Positions 9,779 to 19,643 of a DNA stretch of 64,000 nt are shown here, in pieces. The stretch's first letter is position 1, and each line of letters begins with the position of its first letter. The notes under the pieces are model-generated. The model was not told the DNA's origin, ran no database searches, and saw only the letters and a program-made list of their open reading frames with translations. This DNA is from Chitinophaga eiseniae (lineage in GTDB: Bacteria; Bacteroidota; Bacteroidia; Chitinophagales; Chitinophagaceae): contig NZ_JABAHZ010000003.1 in the NCBI RefSeq assembly GCF_012641265.1, forward strand, positions 1 through 64,000, read 5' to 3'. The position numbers and the translations under genes are program-made.

Positions 9779-11797
9779 ATGACGCTTTTCGTTAAACGAT
9801 GCAAACAGTCCGGCTGCCTGGCTGTGCTGCTGGGTTGTGCGCAACTTGCAGTGGCGCAACAAGCCGATAGCAGCCATACCAAACACTTACAGGAGGTATC
9901 GGTTACTGCGCCCAGAACCACTAAAGAAATCAGTCCCGGGCAAAAGCTGCAGGCCAAAGACCTGGAGCGGCTGAGCAGCCACTCCGTAGCGGATGCCATC
10001 CGCTTCTTTGCCGGCGTACAAATAAAAGACTACGGCGGCATAGGCGGCCTCAAAACCGTGGACATCCGTAGCATGGGCAGCAACCATACCGGCGTATTTT
10101 ACGACGGTATCGCCATTGGCAACGCCCAGAACGGACAGGTAGACCTGGGCCGGTTTTCATTGGATAACATGGAAGAAATTGCCCTGTACAACGGGCAAAA
10201 AAGCAATATTTTCCAACCTGCCCGCGACTTTAGCACCGCTGGCGGTATTTACATGACCTCCCTGAAACCCCGCTTTGCAGCCGGAGAAAAAACACACGCC
10301 AGAGGTACCCTCAAAACCGGTTCCTTCGGGCTGTTCAACCCTTCACTGCTCTGGCAACAAAAAATCAACGACAAAGTATCCGCATCCTTCAGCACCGAAT
10401 GGGTAAATGCTACCGGCAGGTATAAATTCAGGTATACCGTACGTGATAAACAAGGCAACATTGCCTACGACACCAGTGCTTACCGAAAAAATGGCGATAT
10501 CAATGCTGTACGTGCTGAAGGCGGCTTTAACGGCGTAATGAATGAAGGCGAATGGAGCGCAAAAGTATACTACTACCAGTCAGAAAGAGGACTGCCGGGC
10601 TTTGTGGTAAATAATGTATTCGGGCACGTAGACCGTCAATGGGATCAGAGCATCTTCGTACAATCGTCCTTCCGCAAAGACATCAGCAAACGTTATAGCC
10701 TGCTGCTGAATGGTAAATATGCATACGATTATTCCCGCTACCTGGCGCCTGATACCGCCCGCTTATATGTAGACAATCATTACCGGACCTACGAGACCTA
10801 TATATCCATGGCCAACCAATATGCACTGACCAGCTGGTGGAACCTCTCTGCCTCCGGTGATTTCCAATGGAGCCGGATGGACGCCGATTTGAAGAACTTC
10901 ACGTTCCCTACGCGGTATACTACGCTTATAGCAGCAGCAACGGCTATCACCTTTAACCGGTGGAGCGCACAGGCCAGTATACTTGGTACTTTTGTTTCGG
11001 AAGATGTGAAAAAAAACACGGCCCTCGCCTATCAGCAAAAGTATACCCCGACGGTGATTGTTTCCTGGCAGCCCTTTTCCGTGGCAGACTTCCGGCTACG
11101 TGCCTTTTATAAAAATATCTTCCGCCTGCCGACTTTTAACGATCTCTTTTATACCGAAATCGGCAGCAAGATCCTGAAACCGGAATTTGCTACCCAGTAC
11201 GATGTGGGCATTACCTGGAATAAAACCTTTACTAACCGAAACCTCGTACTGGCAGGCCTGGAAGCAGATGCTTACTACAACGATGTAACAGATAAAATTG
11301 TGGCCGTTCCCGGCCAAAACCAGGTCATCTGGACCATGCAGAACCTGGGCAAAGTGAAAATAAAAGGTCTCGATGTAAAGGCGAAAGCGGCCTGGCAAAT
11401 AAAACAAGTCCTTCAACTGCAAACGAAACTGACGTACACCTTTCAGCGGGCGCAGGATTTCACCAATCCGTCCGACCGGTTTTATGGCCACCAGATCGTG
11501 TATATTCCACGCCACAGCGGGTCGGCGATACTGGGCGCCGACTACAAAAGCTGGCAGGCCAACTATAGCTTCATCTACACAGGAGAAAGATATAACGGCA
11601 AAGAAAATATACCGGAAAATTACGTACAGCCCTGGTATACCAGTGATATTTCTCTCGGTAAACAATTCAATTATAAACACACCCGCTTCAGGATCACTGC
11701 CCAGGTCAATAACCTGGCCAATCAATATTTTGAAGTAGTGCAGAGCTATCCTATGCCAGGAAGAAATTACCGGTTCATTTTAACAGTAAATATCTAA
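9779..11797 (+). CDS. btuB: BtuB-like TonB-dependent cobalamin receptor
   Basis: Outer-membrane TonB-dependent receptor of 672 residues without STN or carboxypeptidase-like domains. Signal peptide about 1-26 (ending VAQQ), TonB box HLQEVSVTA at about 35-43, plug about 50-160 (VADAIRFFAGVQIKDYGG, DIRSMGSNHTGVFYDG), then a 22-strand barrel ending in aromatic RNYRFILTVNI. The plug start and overall size match BtuB rather than SusC. The cobalamin riboswitch directly upstream and the surface lipoproteins downstream make a corrinoid ligand very likely. No BtuCDF ABC transporter lies in the window, so inner-membrane import must be encoded elsewhere. Confidence 0.87.
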   Translation: MTLFVKRCKQSGCLAVLLGCAQLAVAQQADSSHTKHLQEVSVTAPRTTKEISPGQKLQAKDLERLSSHSVADAIRFFAGVQIKDYGGIGGLKTVDIRSMGSNHTGVFYDGIAIGNAQNGQVDLGRFSLDNMEEIALYNGQKSNIFQPARDFSTAGGIYMTSLKPRFAAGEKTHARGTLKTGSFGLFNPSLLWQQKINDKVSASFSTEWVNATGRYKFRYTVRDKQGNIAYDTSAYRKNGDINAVRAEGGFNGVMNEGEWSAKVYYYQSERGLPGFVVNNVFGHVDRQWDQSIFVQSSFRKDISKRYSLLLNGKYAYDYSRYLAPDTARLYVDNHYRTYETYISMANQYALTSWWNLSASGDFQWSRMDADLKNFTFPTRYTTLIAAATAITFNRWSAQASILGTFVSEDVKKNTALAYQQKYTPTVIVSWQPFSVADFRLRAFYKNIFRLPTFNDLFYTEIGSKILKPEFATQYDVGITWNKTFTNRNLVLAGLEADAYYNDVTDKIVAVPGQNQVIWTMQNLGKVKIKGLDVKAKAAWQIKQVLQLQTKLTYTFQRAQDFTNPSDRFYGHQIVYIPRHSGSAILGADYKSWQANYSFIYTGERYNGKENIPENYVQPWYTSDISLGKQFNYKHTRFRITAQVNNLANQYFEVVQSYPMPGRNYRFILTVNI

Positions 11798-11806
11798 TCA
11801 TACAGC

Positions 11807-12955
11807 ATGAAAAAATTATTATTCACCGTTCATATAGGGTTGGCTGTTACTGCCCTGCTACTGGCCAGTTGCAGGAAGGATGCCACCATTGTACCGCCGG
11901 TCGTTACACCGGTAACACCTCCCACTCCCAACGCCACTGTTACGGGGATGTACCTGCTCAACGAAGGTAACATGGGCAGCAACAAAGCATCTTTGGATTA
12001 TTTCGATTTCACCACCGGCATTTATAACAAAAATATTTACGCTACGGCCAACCCCACCGCCGTAAAAGAACTGGGTGATGTAGGCAATGATATACAGGTA
12101 TATGGCAGCAAGGTGTATGCGGTGATCAATGTGTCTAACAAGGTAGAAGTAATGAATGCCGCTACTGCCGTGCGCATCAAGTCAATTGATGTACTCAACT
12201 GCCGCTACATCACCTTTGCTAACGGTAAAGCCTATATTAGCTCCTATGCAGGTCCTGTACTGGTAGATCCCAATGCGCCCATTGGCTTCGTAGCAGAAGT
12301 GGATACCGCCACGCTGGAAATTACCCGCAAAGTAATAGTGGGCTATCAACCGGAGGAGATGGCGGTAGTGGGCAATAAATTGTATGTAGCCAATTCAGGC
12401 GGATACCGGGTTCCCAATTACGACCACACCGTGTCGGTGATTGATTTGAATACGTTTAAGGAAATCAAAAAGATTGATGTAGCGATTAATCTCGACCGGC
12501 TGAAGGCAGACAATACGGGTAATATCTACGTGAGCTCCAGGGGAGATTATTACAACGTTCCTTCCAGGCTGTTTATGATCGATACCAAAACAGACCAGGT
12601 AAAAACAACGTATGATATCGCCACCAGTAATTTCTGCATCATGGGCGACACGGCTTACCTCTACGGTTCTGCCTTCAATTACAATACCGCTAAGTGGACC
12701 ATCAGCTACAATATGCTGAATGTAAAAACAGGCATGCTGCTCAACACCAACTTCATCACCGATGGTACCGAAAAAGAAATCAAGATGCCGTATGGCATAG
12801 CCGTAAATCCGGAAACCCGGGAAATTTTTGTGACCGATGCGCGCGACTATGTATCATCCGGTACGCTTTACTGCTTTAGTCCCGGGGGTAAAAAGAAATG
12901 GTCGGTAGCCACCGGCGAAATACCGGCACATATGGCCTTTGTATCCACCCGCTAA
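11807..12955 (+). CDS. BtuG-like beta-propeller surface lipoprotein (DUF5074/YncE-like)
   Basis: Surface lipoprotein of 382 residues. Lipobox LLASC (Cys22) is followed by a Pro/Thr-rich tether (about 28-45) and a repeat domain that reads as a seven-bladed propeller: YLLNEGNMGSNKASLDYFD, LGDVGNDIQVYGSKVYAV, VGYQPEEMAVVGNKLYVAN, YGIAVNPETREIFVTDA. Known Bacteroides BtuG proteins have this fold, sit in riboswitch-controlled loci beside BtuB, and bind B12 with extreme affinity at the cell surface. It starts 9 bp after the receptor gene. The BtuG-like role is inferred from fold and context. Confidence 0.8.
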   Translation: MKKLLFTVHIGLAVTALLLASCRKDATIVPPVVTPVTPPTPNATVTGMYLLNEGNMGSNKASLDYFDFTTGIYNKNIYATANPTAVKELGDVGNDIQVYGSKVYAVINVSNKVEVMNAATAVRIKSIDVLNCRYITFANGKAYISSYAGPVLVDPNAPIGFVAEVDTATLEITRKVIVGYQPEEMAVVGNKLYVANSGGYRVPNYDHTVSVIDLNTFKEIKKIDVAINLDRLKADNTGNIYVSSRGDYYNVPSRLFMIDTKTDQVKTTYDIATSNFCIMGDTAYLYGSAFNYNTAKWTISYNMLNVKTGMLLNTNFITDGTEKEIKMPYGIAVNPETREIFVTDARDYVSSGTLYCFSPGGKKKWSVATGEIPAHMAFVSTR

Positions 12956-12991
12956 TCATCCGTTTACTTCAACAATTACCTAAACACAGAT

Positions 12992-14173
12992 ATGAAAAGA
13001 AAACATTTACTCTTCGCGCTGACAGCCGCATTGGCCGCCGGCAGTTGCTCCAAAGACAAGAACGACGTACAGGCGCCAGGTAGCCAGATCGTGATCACGA
13101 CTGCCGATGTAGTACCAGCTACCCAACTGAAATGGGTAAAAATCACTCCCCAGGTAGATAAGGCTGATAATGCCAGCTACCTCTGGACAATGGGCAAGGA
13201 TACGCTGGCTGTTACCAAAGACCTGATGTATGCCTTTGATACCACCGGTAACATCTCCCTGAAATTTTCTGTAAAAACGGCTACTGACAGTAGTCAAAAA
13301 AATATTGTGGTACAACTGGCCGCTCCTGCCGCGCCGTATACCAATGCGGTGACCAAGGTATTTGAATACTTCCCGGCGCCCGGACAGTTCATCAACACAT
13401 TGCCCGAATGGAAAGCCGGTCAAACCGATAAAGACATGGCCGATGCTGCTCTCGCAAAACTCAACAAAGAGAACATGATTTCTTTGGGCGGATTTGGCGG
13501 CTACGTGATAATGGGCTTCGACCATACCATCGTAAACAAGCCAGGTAAAAGCTCTTTCCTGGTATTGGGCAATGCATTTGCCAACAACGCCGAGCCAGGT
13601 GTGATCATGGTGGCTGCCGATGCCAATGGCAACGGCTTACCGGATGATCCGTGGTATGAAATTGCCGGTTCCGAATACAATAATCCCAAAACGATTAAAA
13701 ACTACCAGATCACCTATTATAAACCTGACGAAAACAAAACGCCGGTAACCGATCCTAATGATCCATATTCCTCGGATGTTCAGTACATCCGCTGGGAAGA
13801 TAACCAGGGTAAATCCGGCTACCTGGTTAAAAACCCATATCATACCCAGTCTTACTATCCCCAGTGGAAAGGCAACAGCATCGTATTTACCGGTACCAGG
13901 TTACCCGACGATCAGATCAGGAATACCTCTTCTAATCCGGCGTCTCCTTACTGGGTATTACCGGCGTTCCCGTATGGATACGTGGATAACCAGGCAAATA
14001 CCGATGTAAATGCCCAGATAAAACTGGATTGGGCGGTAGATAATACCGGAAAACCCGTGAAACTGAGTGGTATCGATTTTATCAGGGTACACAGTGGTAT
14101 CCGCAAAGAAGCCGGCTGGTTAGGGGAAGTGTCCACCGAAGTAGCCGGTGTCCGGGACCTGAACCTGAAATAA
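12992..14173 (+). CDS. PKD-like cell-surface lipoprotein of the corrinoid locus
   Basis: Lipoprotein of 393 residues with lipobox AGSC (Cys19). An N-terminal Ig/PKD-like domain (about 35-110, YLWTMGKDTLAVTKDL, FDTTGNISLKFSV) precedes a larger domain with SLGGFGGYVIMGFDHTI, FLVLGNAFANNAEPGVIMV and an acidic calcium-site-like DANGNGLPDDPWYEIAGSEY. Proteins of this type are often third in Bacteroidota BtuB/BtuG loci. It is 36 bp after the BtuG-like gene and likely cotranscribed under the riboswitch. Its biochemical role is not established here; a surface accessory for corrinoid capture is an inference. Confidence 0.72.
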   Translation: MKRKHLLFALTAALAAGSCSKDKNDVQAPGSQIVITTADVVPATQLKWVKITPQVDKADNASYLWTMGKDTLAVTKDLMYAFDTTGNISLKFSVKTATDSSQKNIVVQLAAPAAPYTNAVTKVFEYFPAPGQFINTLPEWKAGQTDKDMADAALAKLNKENMISLGGFGGYVIMGFDHTIVNKPGKSSFLVLGNAFANNAEPGVIMVAADANGNGLPDDPWYEIAGSEYNNPKTIKNYQITYYKPDENKTPVTDPNDPYSSDVQYIRWEDNQGKSGYLVKNPYHTQSYYPQWKGNSIVFTGTRLPDDQIRNTSSNPASPYWVLPAFPYGYVDNQANTDVNAQIKLDWAVDNTGKPVKLSGIDFIRVHSGIRKEAGWLGEVSTEVAGVRDLNLK

Positions 14174-14280
14174 TCGTCAACACCATTTACCTTTTGCCCT
14201 GGATTTTGCTGGTACCCACCAAAAAAATCCGGGGCTTTTTAGTGCTAAAATGTGTATTTTGTTGTCAAATCGTGATAACA

Positions 14281-14880
14281 GTGGGTAATGACGAAGCTGT
14301 TCTGTTGGGGAAACTGCAGGGAGGGGATGCAGACGCTTTTATAACATTATACAATCAATATTCCCCCTCACTTTATACCTACATCCTTCATTTTATCAAC
14401 ACACCAGCTTTAGCGGAAGATGTGCTGCAGGACGTGTTTATAAAAATCTGGGAGATCCGTGAGCGGATTAAACCAGAGTTGTCTTTCAGCGGGTACCTGT
14501 ACCGGATTACCCGTAATCATGTTTTTAAATTACTGAAGAAAATAACAGCCGACGAAGCCCTGCGCCTCCGCGTGATGCAGGACCTGTACCAGCAAACTAC
14601 CGATGCCGATACACTGCTGCAATGGAAGCAATATGAAACCTTATTGCATACCGCCATTGACCGGCTCCCACCCCAGCGCCAGAAGGTATTCCGGCTATGC
14701 CGGGAAGAGCTGAAAAGCTACGAAGAAGTGGCCCGTGAACTGGGCATTTCCCGCAATACCGTAAAAGAACACATGATGCTGGCCATGAAAAGCATCCGTT
14801 TCTTTGTTTATTCCAATGCCGATGGCATACTCCCGCTCCTGCTGACAGCCGCCCTGTTAAAAGACATCCCCAGGCCCTGA
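14281..14880 (+). CDS. ECF RNA polymerase sigma factor
   Basis: Sigma-70 ECF family protein of about 199 residues. The frame is open back to an ATG at 14194, but the first 29 residues (hydrophobic, two adjacent Cys) do not look like sigma sequence. GTG at 14281 (or 14272) places the normal N-terminus NDEAVLLGKLQGGDADAF. Region 2 holds ALAEDVLQDVFIKIWEIRER; region 4 holds LKSYEEVARELGISRNTVKEH. It heads the FecR/SusC/SusD/sulfotransferase/cytochrome run and probably controls it. Confidence 0.88.
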   Translation: MGNDEAVLLGKLQGGDADAFITLYNQYSPSLYTYILHFINTPALAEDVLQDVFIKIWEIRERIKPELSFSGYLYRITRNHVFKLLKKITADEALRLRVMQDLYQQTTDADTLLQWKQYETLLHTAIDRLPPQRQKVFRLCREELKSYEEVARELGISRNTVKEHMMLAMKSIRFFVYSNADGILPLLLTAALLKDIPRP

Positions 14881-14935
14881 AAAATATTTTTCCGGACACA
14901 CCCACCCTACCTGTCGGTTTTAGGATAGTATAGAT

Positions 14936-16126
14936 ATGCCGACATCCAAATCACCTGACCGGTACCAACAATTATTGCAACGCTGGCAACAGCGCACCTG
15001 TAGTCCACAGGAAGCCATTGAGCTGATGGAATACCTGCGGAACGACGCTTCCAACCGGGTATTGCTGGAGGAATTACAGGCCGCATTCCGGCAGGTACAG
15101 CCAGGAGAAGAGGGGATGTCTTCTCAGCCCATCAACAGGGTCAGGGAGGGGCTTTTAAAACATATACAGGGCGCCCCGGTGGTACCGATCCAGCGCTCCC
15201 GTAAACCGGGCGCCTGGCTACGCTGGTCGGCCGCTGCCGCTTTACTGGCCGCAATGGCCTTACCCGCCGGCTACGTTTTAAGACATCAAAGCGCCACATC
15301 ATCTGCTAAAAAACCAATAGCTGCCGCTCCAGTGGCCGAACAACGTAAAACCGTGCTTACGCTGGCCAACGGGCAAAAGGTGGAACTGGACAAAGCAGGT
15401 ATGGCGCAGCTGGCACAAGGCAATAGTACCATTCGCAATCAGAACGGACAACTCATCTACGAACAAACCAACAGCGGTCAGGCCGCATTGCTTTATAATA
15501 CGCTCACCACCGCTCCCCGGGAAACTTATCCCCTGGTATTGGCCGATGGGAGTAAGATATGGCTCAACGCCGGCTCGTCCCTTCGCTTCCCGGCCGCCTT
15601 TGCCGGCAACGAGCGCAAAGTGGAGCTAACCGGGGAAGCCTACTTTGAAATTGCAACAGATGCACATAAGCCTTTCCGCATACAGGTAAAACAGATGACG
15701 GTAGAAGTGCTGGGCACCCATTTCAATATCAACGCCTATACCGACGAAACCACCATGAATACCACCCTGCTGGAAGGCGCCGTAAATATCAATAGCGGCA
15801 GGAGCAGCCTGCGGCTCGCCCCAGGTGAACAATCGCAGGTAAGCGGAGATGGACAAATAAAGAAAATTACCGGTGTAAACACCGACGAGATAATGGCCTG
15901 GAAAGAAGGCTACTTTAAGTTCGAGAACGCAGATCTGGCCACCGTATTAAGACAATTTTCACATTGGTACGATGTTGACGTGGTATACGAAGGCAACGTA
16001 AAACCAAGAAAATTCTTCGGCATGATCAGTCGCAAGAGCACCTTACCAAACGTATTAAAAATGCTGAATGCCAATGATATTGCCTACCGCATCGACGGTA
16101 GAAAGCTCATCATCGAGGGAAACTAA
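14936..16126 (+). CDS. FecR-family anti-sigma factor
   Basis: Membrane anti-sigma factor of 396 residues. The cytoplasmic N-terminus includes CSPQEAIELMEYLRND. A membrane span lies at about 98-118 (LRWSAAAALLAAMALPAGYV). The periplasmic FecR domain has LADGSKIWLNAGSSLRFP and VELTGEAYFEIATDAHKPF, and the C-terminal DUF4974 domain has YFKFENADLATVLRQFSHWY. It is 55 bp downstream of the sigma gene and upstream of an STN-bearing SusC, the standard order for trans-envelope regulation. Confidence 0.93.
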   Translation: MPTSKSPDRYQQLLQRWQQRTCSPQEAIELMEYLRNDASNRVLLEELQAAFRQVQPGEEGMSSQPINRVREGLLKHIQGAPVVPIQRSRKPGAWLRWSAAAALLAAMALPAGYVLRHQSATSSAKKPIAAAPVAEQRKTVLTLANGQKVELDKAGMAQLAQGNSTIRNQNGQLIYEQTNSGQAALLYNTLTTAPRETYPLVLADGSKIWLNAGSSLRFPAAFAGNERKVELTGEAYFEIATDAHKPFRIQVKQMTVEVLGTHFNINAYTDETTMNTTLLEGAVNINSGRSSLRLAPGEQSQVSGDGQIKKITGVNTDEIMAWKEGYFKFENADLATVLRQFSHWYDVDVVYEGNVKPRKFFGMISRKSTLPNVLKMLNANDIAYRIDGRKLIIEGN

Positions 16127-16267
16127 TCGGGGAAAATTAAGGAACAGGATATAGGTGAACAATTATATCAACCAATAGTCAGGGTGAGTGCCAGCATAAA
16201 ACATAGATAGAATATAATACTGTAACGCTCAACCAAACCATTTATCTAAATCAAAACTCAGTAGAGT

Positions 16268-19200
16268 ATGCAATCCACTATTGCGGGTACGCGGTGTGAT
16301 AGCCACCGGCGTTCAACCAAACATCTAAAGCTCAGGGGACTGGTCTCCCTGCTTTGCTTCGCTACCGGTATGCAGGCCAATGCGGCTTCGTCGCAGCAAC
16401 AGCAACTGGTAAGCCTTTCTTTTAAAAATGCATCTGCCAAAGAAGTATTCCGTGAAATCAACAAACAAACGGGCTTAAACATCCTGGCAGATGAAGCCCT
16501 GCTGGAAAAAAGCGGCAAAGCCAATATTGTAGTCAACAATATGCCGGTTAGCGAAGCGCTGAATATCATCATGCGCAACCAGCCACTCACCTACACGATT
16601 GAAGGGGGTGCGATTATCGTTAAAACCAAGGCTGCCACGACGCAACCAGCCAGCACACCGGCTCCCCCGGTGGAGATCCACGGAGTGGTTACCAACGCCA
16701 AAGGTCAGCCACTCCCAGGCGCCACCATCACCGTAAAAGGTACACGACAGGGTACCGTATCAAAACCAGATGGTAGCTTTACTATCAACGTCAATCCCGG
16801 AGAAACCCTGGAAGTGAGCGTGATGGGCTACAAACCCTGGTCGATGAAAATAGATGGTAAAAACAGCACCCTGAAAGTATCGCTGGAAGAAGATGTAGCC
16901 AACCTCACCGACGTAGTGGTGGTGGGATATGGTACTACCAAAAAGAGAGACCTCACCGGTTCTATCAGCTCCATCAGCAGCGACCAGATGAACAATGGCG
17001 GCGTTACTTCCAATGCGGCACAAGCCATACAGGGGCGGGCAGCCGGCGTACAGGTAAGTCAGTCGAATGCCGCGCCAGGCGGACAAACCATCGTTCGTAT
17101 CCGTGGTGGCAACTCCATCAAATCTACCAACGAACCGCTCTATATCGTTGACGGTTTCCCTTCCGAAACCGGAAAGGACATCAACCCGAACGATATTGAC
17201 GACATACAAATCCTCAAAGATGCATCTTCCACCGCCATCTACGGTTCCCGTGGCGCCAATGGCGTAGTGATGATCACCACCAAAAGAGGTAAAACCGGCA
17301 AGCCCGCTATTCAATACGATGGCTACTACGGTACGCAACGCATCGTAAAAGAATACGACAAAATGAATGGCCTGGAAAATATGCAGGTCACCAATGCTAA
17401 AGCCATAGAAAAAGGACAGCCCGCTTTTTACACCGCTGCCGACCTGGCCAGTGGTCGCAATAATGACTGGTTTCAGCTGGCTACCCGCCCTGGTATGGTA
17501 CAGAGCCATAACCTCAGCGTAAGCGGCGGCGCTGCCGAAGACCGGGTATCTTTATCCGGCAGCTATTTCAGACAAGATGGCGCCCTGAAAAATACCGCTT
17601 TTGAAAGGTATTCTGTGCGGTTAAACTACGACCGTCAATTTACGCCTCGCTTCAAAACCGGCGCCAGCGTTTACGCTTCACATGCCTATACCAACTTCAA
17701 AACTTATGATGGTAACATCGTTCCATCTAACGTAATGTATGGCGTACTCACCGCTTCTCCGGCCATCCCGGTGTATAACGACAATGGTACCTTTGCCCGG
17801 TTCAAAGGCCGCGACAACCCGCTGGCCTGGCTGCTGGCCCCTACCAACGACCGTTACGAAAATAAAGTCAATATCAACGCGTACGCCGACTACCAGATCC
17901 TCAATGGCTTCAACTTCCGTGTAAACGGCGGAACAGAATACGCTACCACGAAAGAAGGCACCTACCTGCCCCGCGACCTCGTAGATGGTGAAAAAGTAGG
18001 CGGTAAAGCCAGCGTAAATGATGTAGCTACCACCCGTAACCTGGTGGAAGCCTATTTCACTTATAAAAAGGTTTTCAATACTATCCATTCCGTGAACATG
18101 GTGGCAGGGGTATCTTACCAATCCGACATGTATTCCCGTCACTATTCACAGGTACAGAAATTCAGCACAGATGCTTTCCTGTATCACAACCTTGACGGCG
18201 GTACCGAGCGCCTGGCCAGCAGCAGTTCTGACCTACCTTCTAAAATGGCTTCTGCCTATGGTCGTTTAAACTACTCACTGAAAGATAAATACCTGCTCAC
18301 CTTTACGTTCCGTCGTGATGGCTCCTCCAAATTCGGAGGCAACCGCCGCTTCGGTAACTACCCTTCCGGCTCTATCGCCTGGAGAGCGGGTGAAGAAGAA
18401 TTCATCAAAAACCTGAATATATTTTCCAGCCTGAAATTCAGAGGCGGCTATGGTGTAACCGGTAATGACCGGATTCCTGACTTTATCTACATGTACCTCT
18501 TTGGTCCTACCAACGTATCACTGGGTACAGGCAGCGACAGCTATGGCGGCACAGTGGTAACCCGTCTGTCGAATCCCAACCTGCACTGGGAAAGCACCTC
18601 CCAATTCGATGCAGGGGTAGACATGGGCTTCTTCAACAACCGTGTTATGGCCACTATTGATTACTACCGGAAGAAAACCAATAGCCTGATCTTTGATATC
18701 CCTATCGGCGACTGGAATGGTTTCAGCACTCAAACAGTGAATGCCGGCGGCATTAGCAATAGAGGTATTGAATTGTCTATTAACACGGAAAACGTTACGG
18801 GTAAATCATTTACCTGGAACACTACCCTCAATATCGCTTATAACAAACAAACCGTACTTGATCTTGCTGGCCGTCCTTATATCATTACGCAAACAGCCAA
18901 CCTGTATGGCGGTCGCGCTACCGATTTCACCAAACTGGAAAAGGGACAGGAGCTCAGTACTTTCTACGGCTATGTATATGACGGCGTTATCAAAACCGGC
19001 GAAGCACATACCGCACAGCCTAATTCCAAACCGGGCGATCCCAAGTATAAAGACATCAGCGGTCCCAATGGCAAACCAGATGGTATCATTGATGCCAACG
19101 ACCGTACTTACCTGGGCCATGCCAACCCTCATTACATCTATGGTATCAATAACAACTTTACCTGGAAAAATTTTGAGCTGAACATCTTCCTGCAGGGCGC

Positions 19201-19624
19201 ATTGGATTACAGCCTTTACAACGCTACCGCCCTGGTGCTGGAATCTGGCCCTGGTAAAGCTGCGCTGAACCGGTGGACAACCAGCAACGAAAATACCGAC
19301 ATCCCCCGGGATGGATATGCCATTCCTTATGGCGGCATGATCAACTCCCGCTTCGTGGAAAATGCTTCTTACCTGCGTTGTAAAATGATCACACTGGGCT
19401 ATAATCTTCCCGTAGCTAAAACTTTCCTGAAAAGCCTGAGAAGCGTGAAAGTATACGGGTCCGTACAAAATTTATTTACGATTACTAAATATACAGGATC
19501 AGATCCCGAGGTAAATACCAACCTGAATAGCAGTGGGGCCAACGCCAACCTTTCTTCCGGATTGGATTACACCGCCTTCCCTGCTTATCGCACGTTTACC
19601 GCGGGCCTTAAACTGAATTTTTAA
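16268..19624 (+). CDS. SusC/RagA TonB-dependent transporter with STN domain
   Basis: TonB-linked outer-membrane transporter of 1118 residues. An N-terminal leader and signal segment ends near residue 40. Then come the STN domain (about 45-115, LVSLSFKNASAKEVFREINK), a carboxypeptidase-like beta-sandwich (about 135-215, GVVTNAKGQPLPGATITVKG), plug with TDVVVVGYGTTKKRDLTGSI and LYIVDGFPSETGKDINPND, and a long barrel ending AYRTFTAGLKLNF. The STN domain links it to the upstream FecR. The substrate is unclear: no glycoside hydrolase follows, and the downstream enzymes suggest a sulfated or redox-active compound rather than a plain polysaccharide. Confidence 0.93.
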   Translation: MQSTIAGTRCDSHRRSTKHLKLRGLVSLLCFATGMQANAASSQQQQLVSLSFKNASAKEVFREINKQTGLNILADEALLEKSGKANIVVNNMPVSEALNIIMRNQPLTYTIEGGAIIVKTKAATTQPASTPAPPVEIHGVVTNAKGQPLPGATITVKGTRQGTVSKPDGSFTINVNPGETLEVSVMGYKPWSMKIDGKNSTLKVSLEEDVANLTDVVVVGYGTTKKRDLTGSISSISSDQMNNGGVTSNAAQAIQGRAAGVQVSQSNAAPGGQTIVRIRGGNSIKSTNEPLYIVDGFPSETGKDINPNDIDDIQILKDASSTAIYGSRGANGVVMITTKRGKTGKPAIQYDGYYGTQRIVKEYDKMNGLENMQVTNAKAIEKGQPAFYTAADLASGRNNDWFQLATRPGMVQSHNLSVSGGAAEDRVSLSGSYFRQDGALKNTAFERYSVRLNYDRQFTPRFKTGASVYASHAYTNFKTYDGNIVPSNVMYGVLTASPAIPVYNDNGTFARFKGRDNPLAWLLAPTNDRYENKVNINAYADYQILNGFNFRVNGGTEYATTKEGTYLPRDLVDGEKVGGKASVNDVATTRNLVEAYFTYKKVFNTIHSVNMVAGVSYQSDMYSRHYSQVQKFSTDAFLYHNLDGGTERLASSSSDLPSKMASAYGRLNYSLKDKYLLTFTFRRDGSSKFGGNRRFGNYPSGSIAWRAGEEEFIKNLNIFSSLKFRGGYGVTGNDRIPDFIYMYLFGPTNVSLGTGSDSYGGTVVTRLSNPNLHWESTSQFDAGVDMGFFNNRVMATIDYYRKKTNSLIFDIPIGDWNGFSTQTVNAGGISNRGIELSINTENVTGKSFTWNTTLNIAYNKQTVLDLAGRPYIITQTANLYGGRATDFTKLEKGQELSTFYGYVYDGVIKTGEAHTAQPNSKPGDPKYKDISGPNGKPDGIIDANDRTYLGHANPHYIYGINNNFTWKNFELNIFLQGALDYSLYNATALVLESGPGKAALNRWTTSNENTDIPRDGYAIPYGGMINSRFVENASYLRCKMITLGYNLPVAKTFLKSLRSVKVYGSVQNLFTITKYTGSDPEVNTNLNSSGANANLSSGLDYTAFPAYRTFTAGLKLNF

Positions 19625-19643
19625 CCTGTAAATTCCGGAACAA

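Noticed and set aside
11096..11725. Long open frame antisense to the BtuB-like receptor
   Set aside because: It lies fully inside a well-supported receptor gene, has no family motif, and its composition is what the reverse strand of that gene would give.
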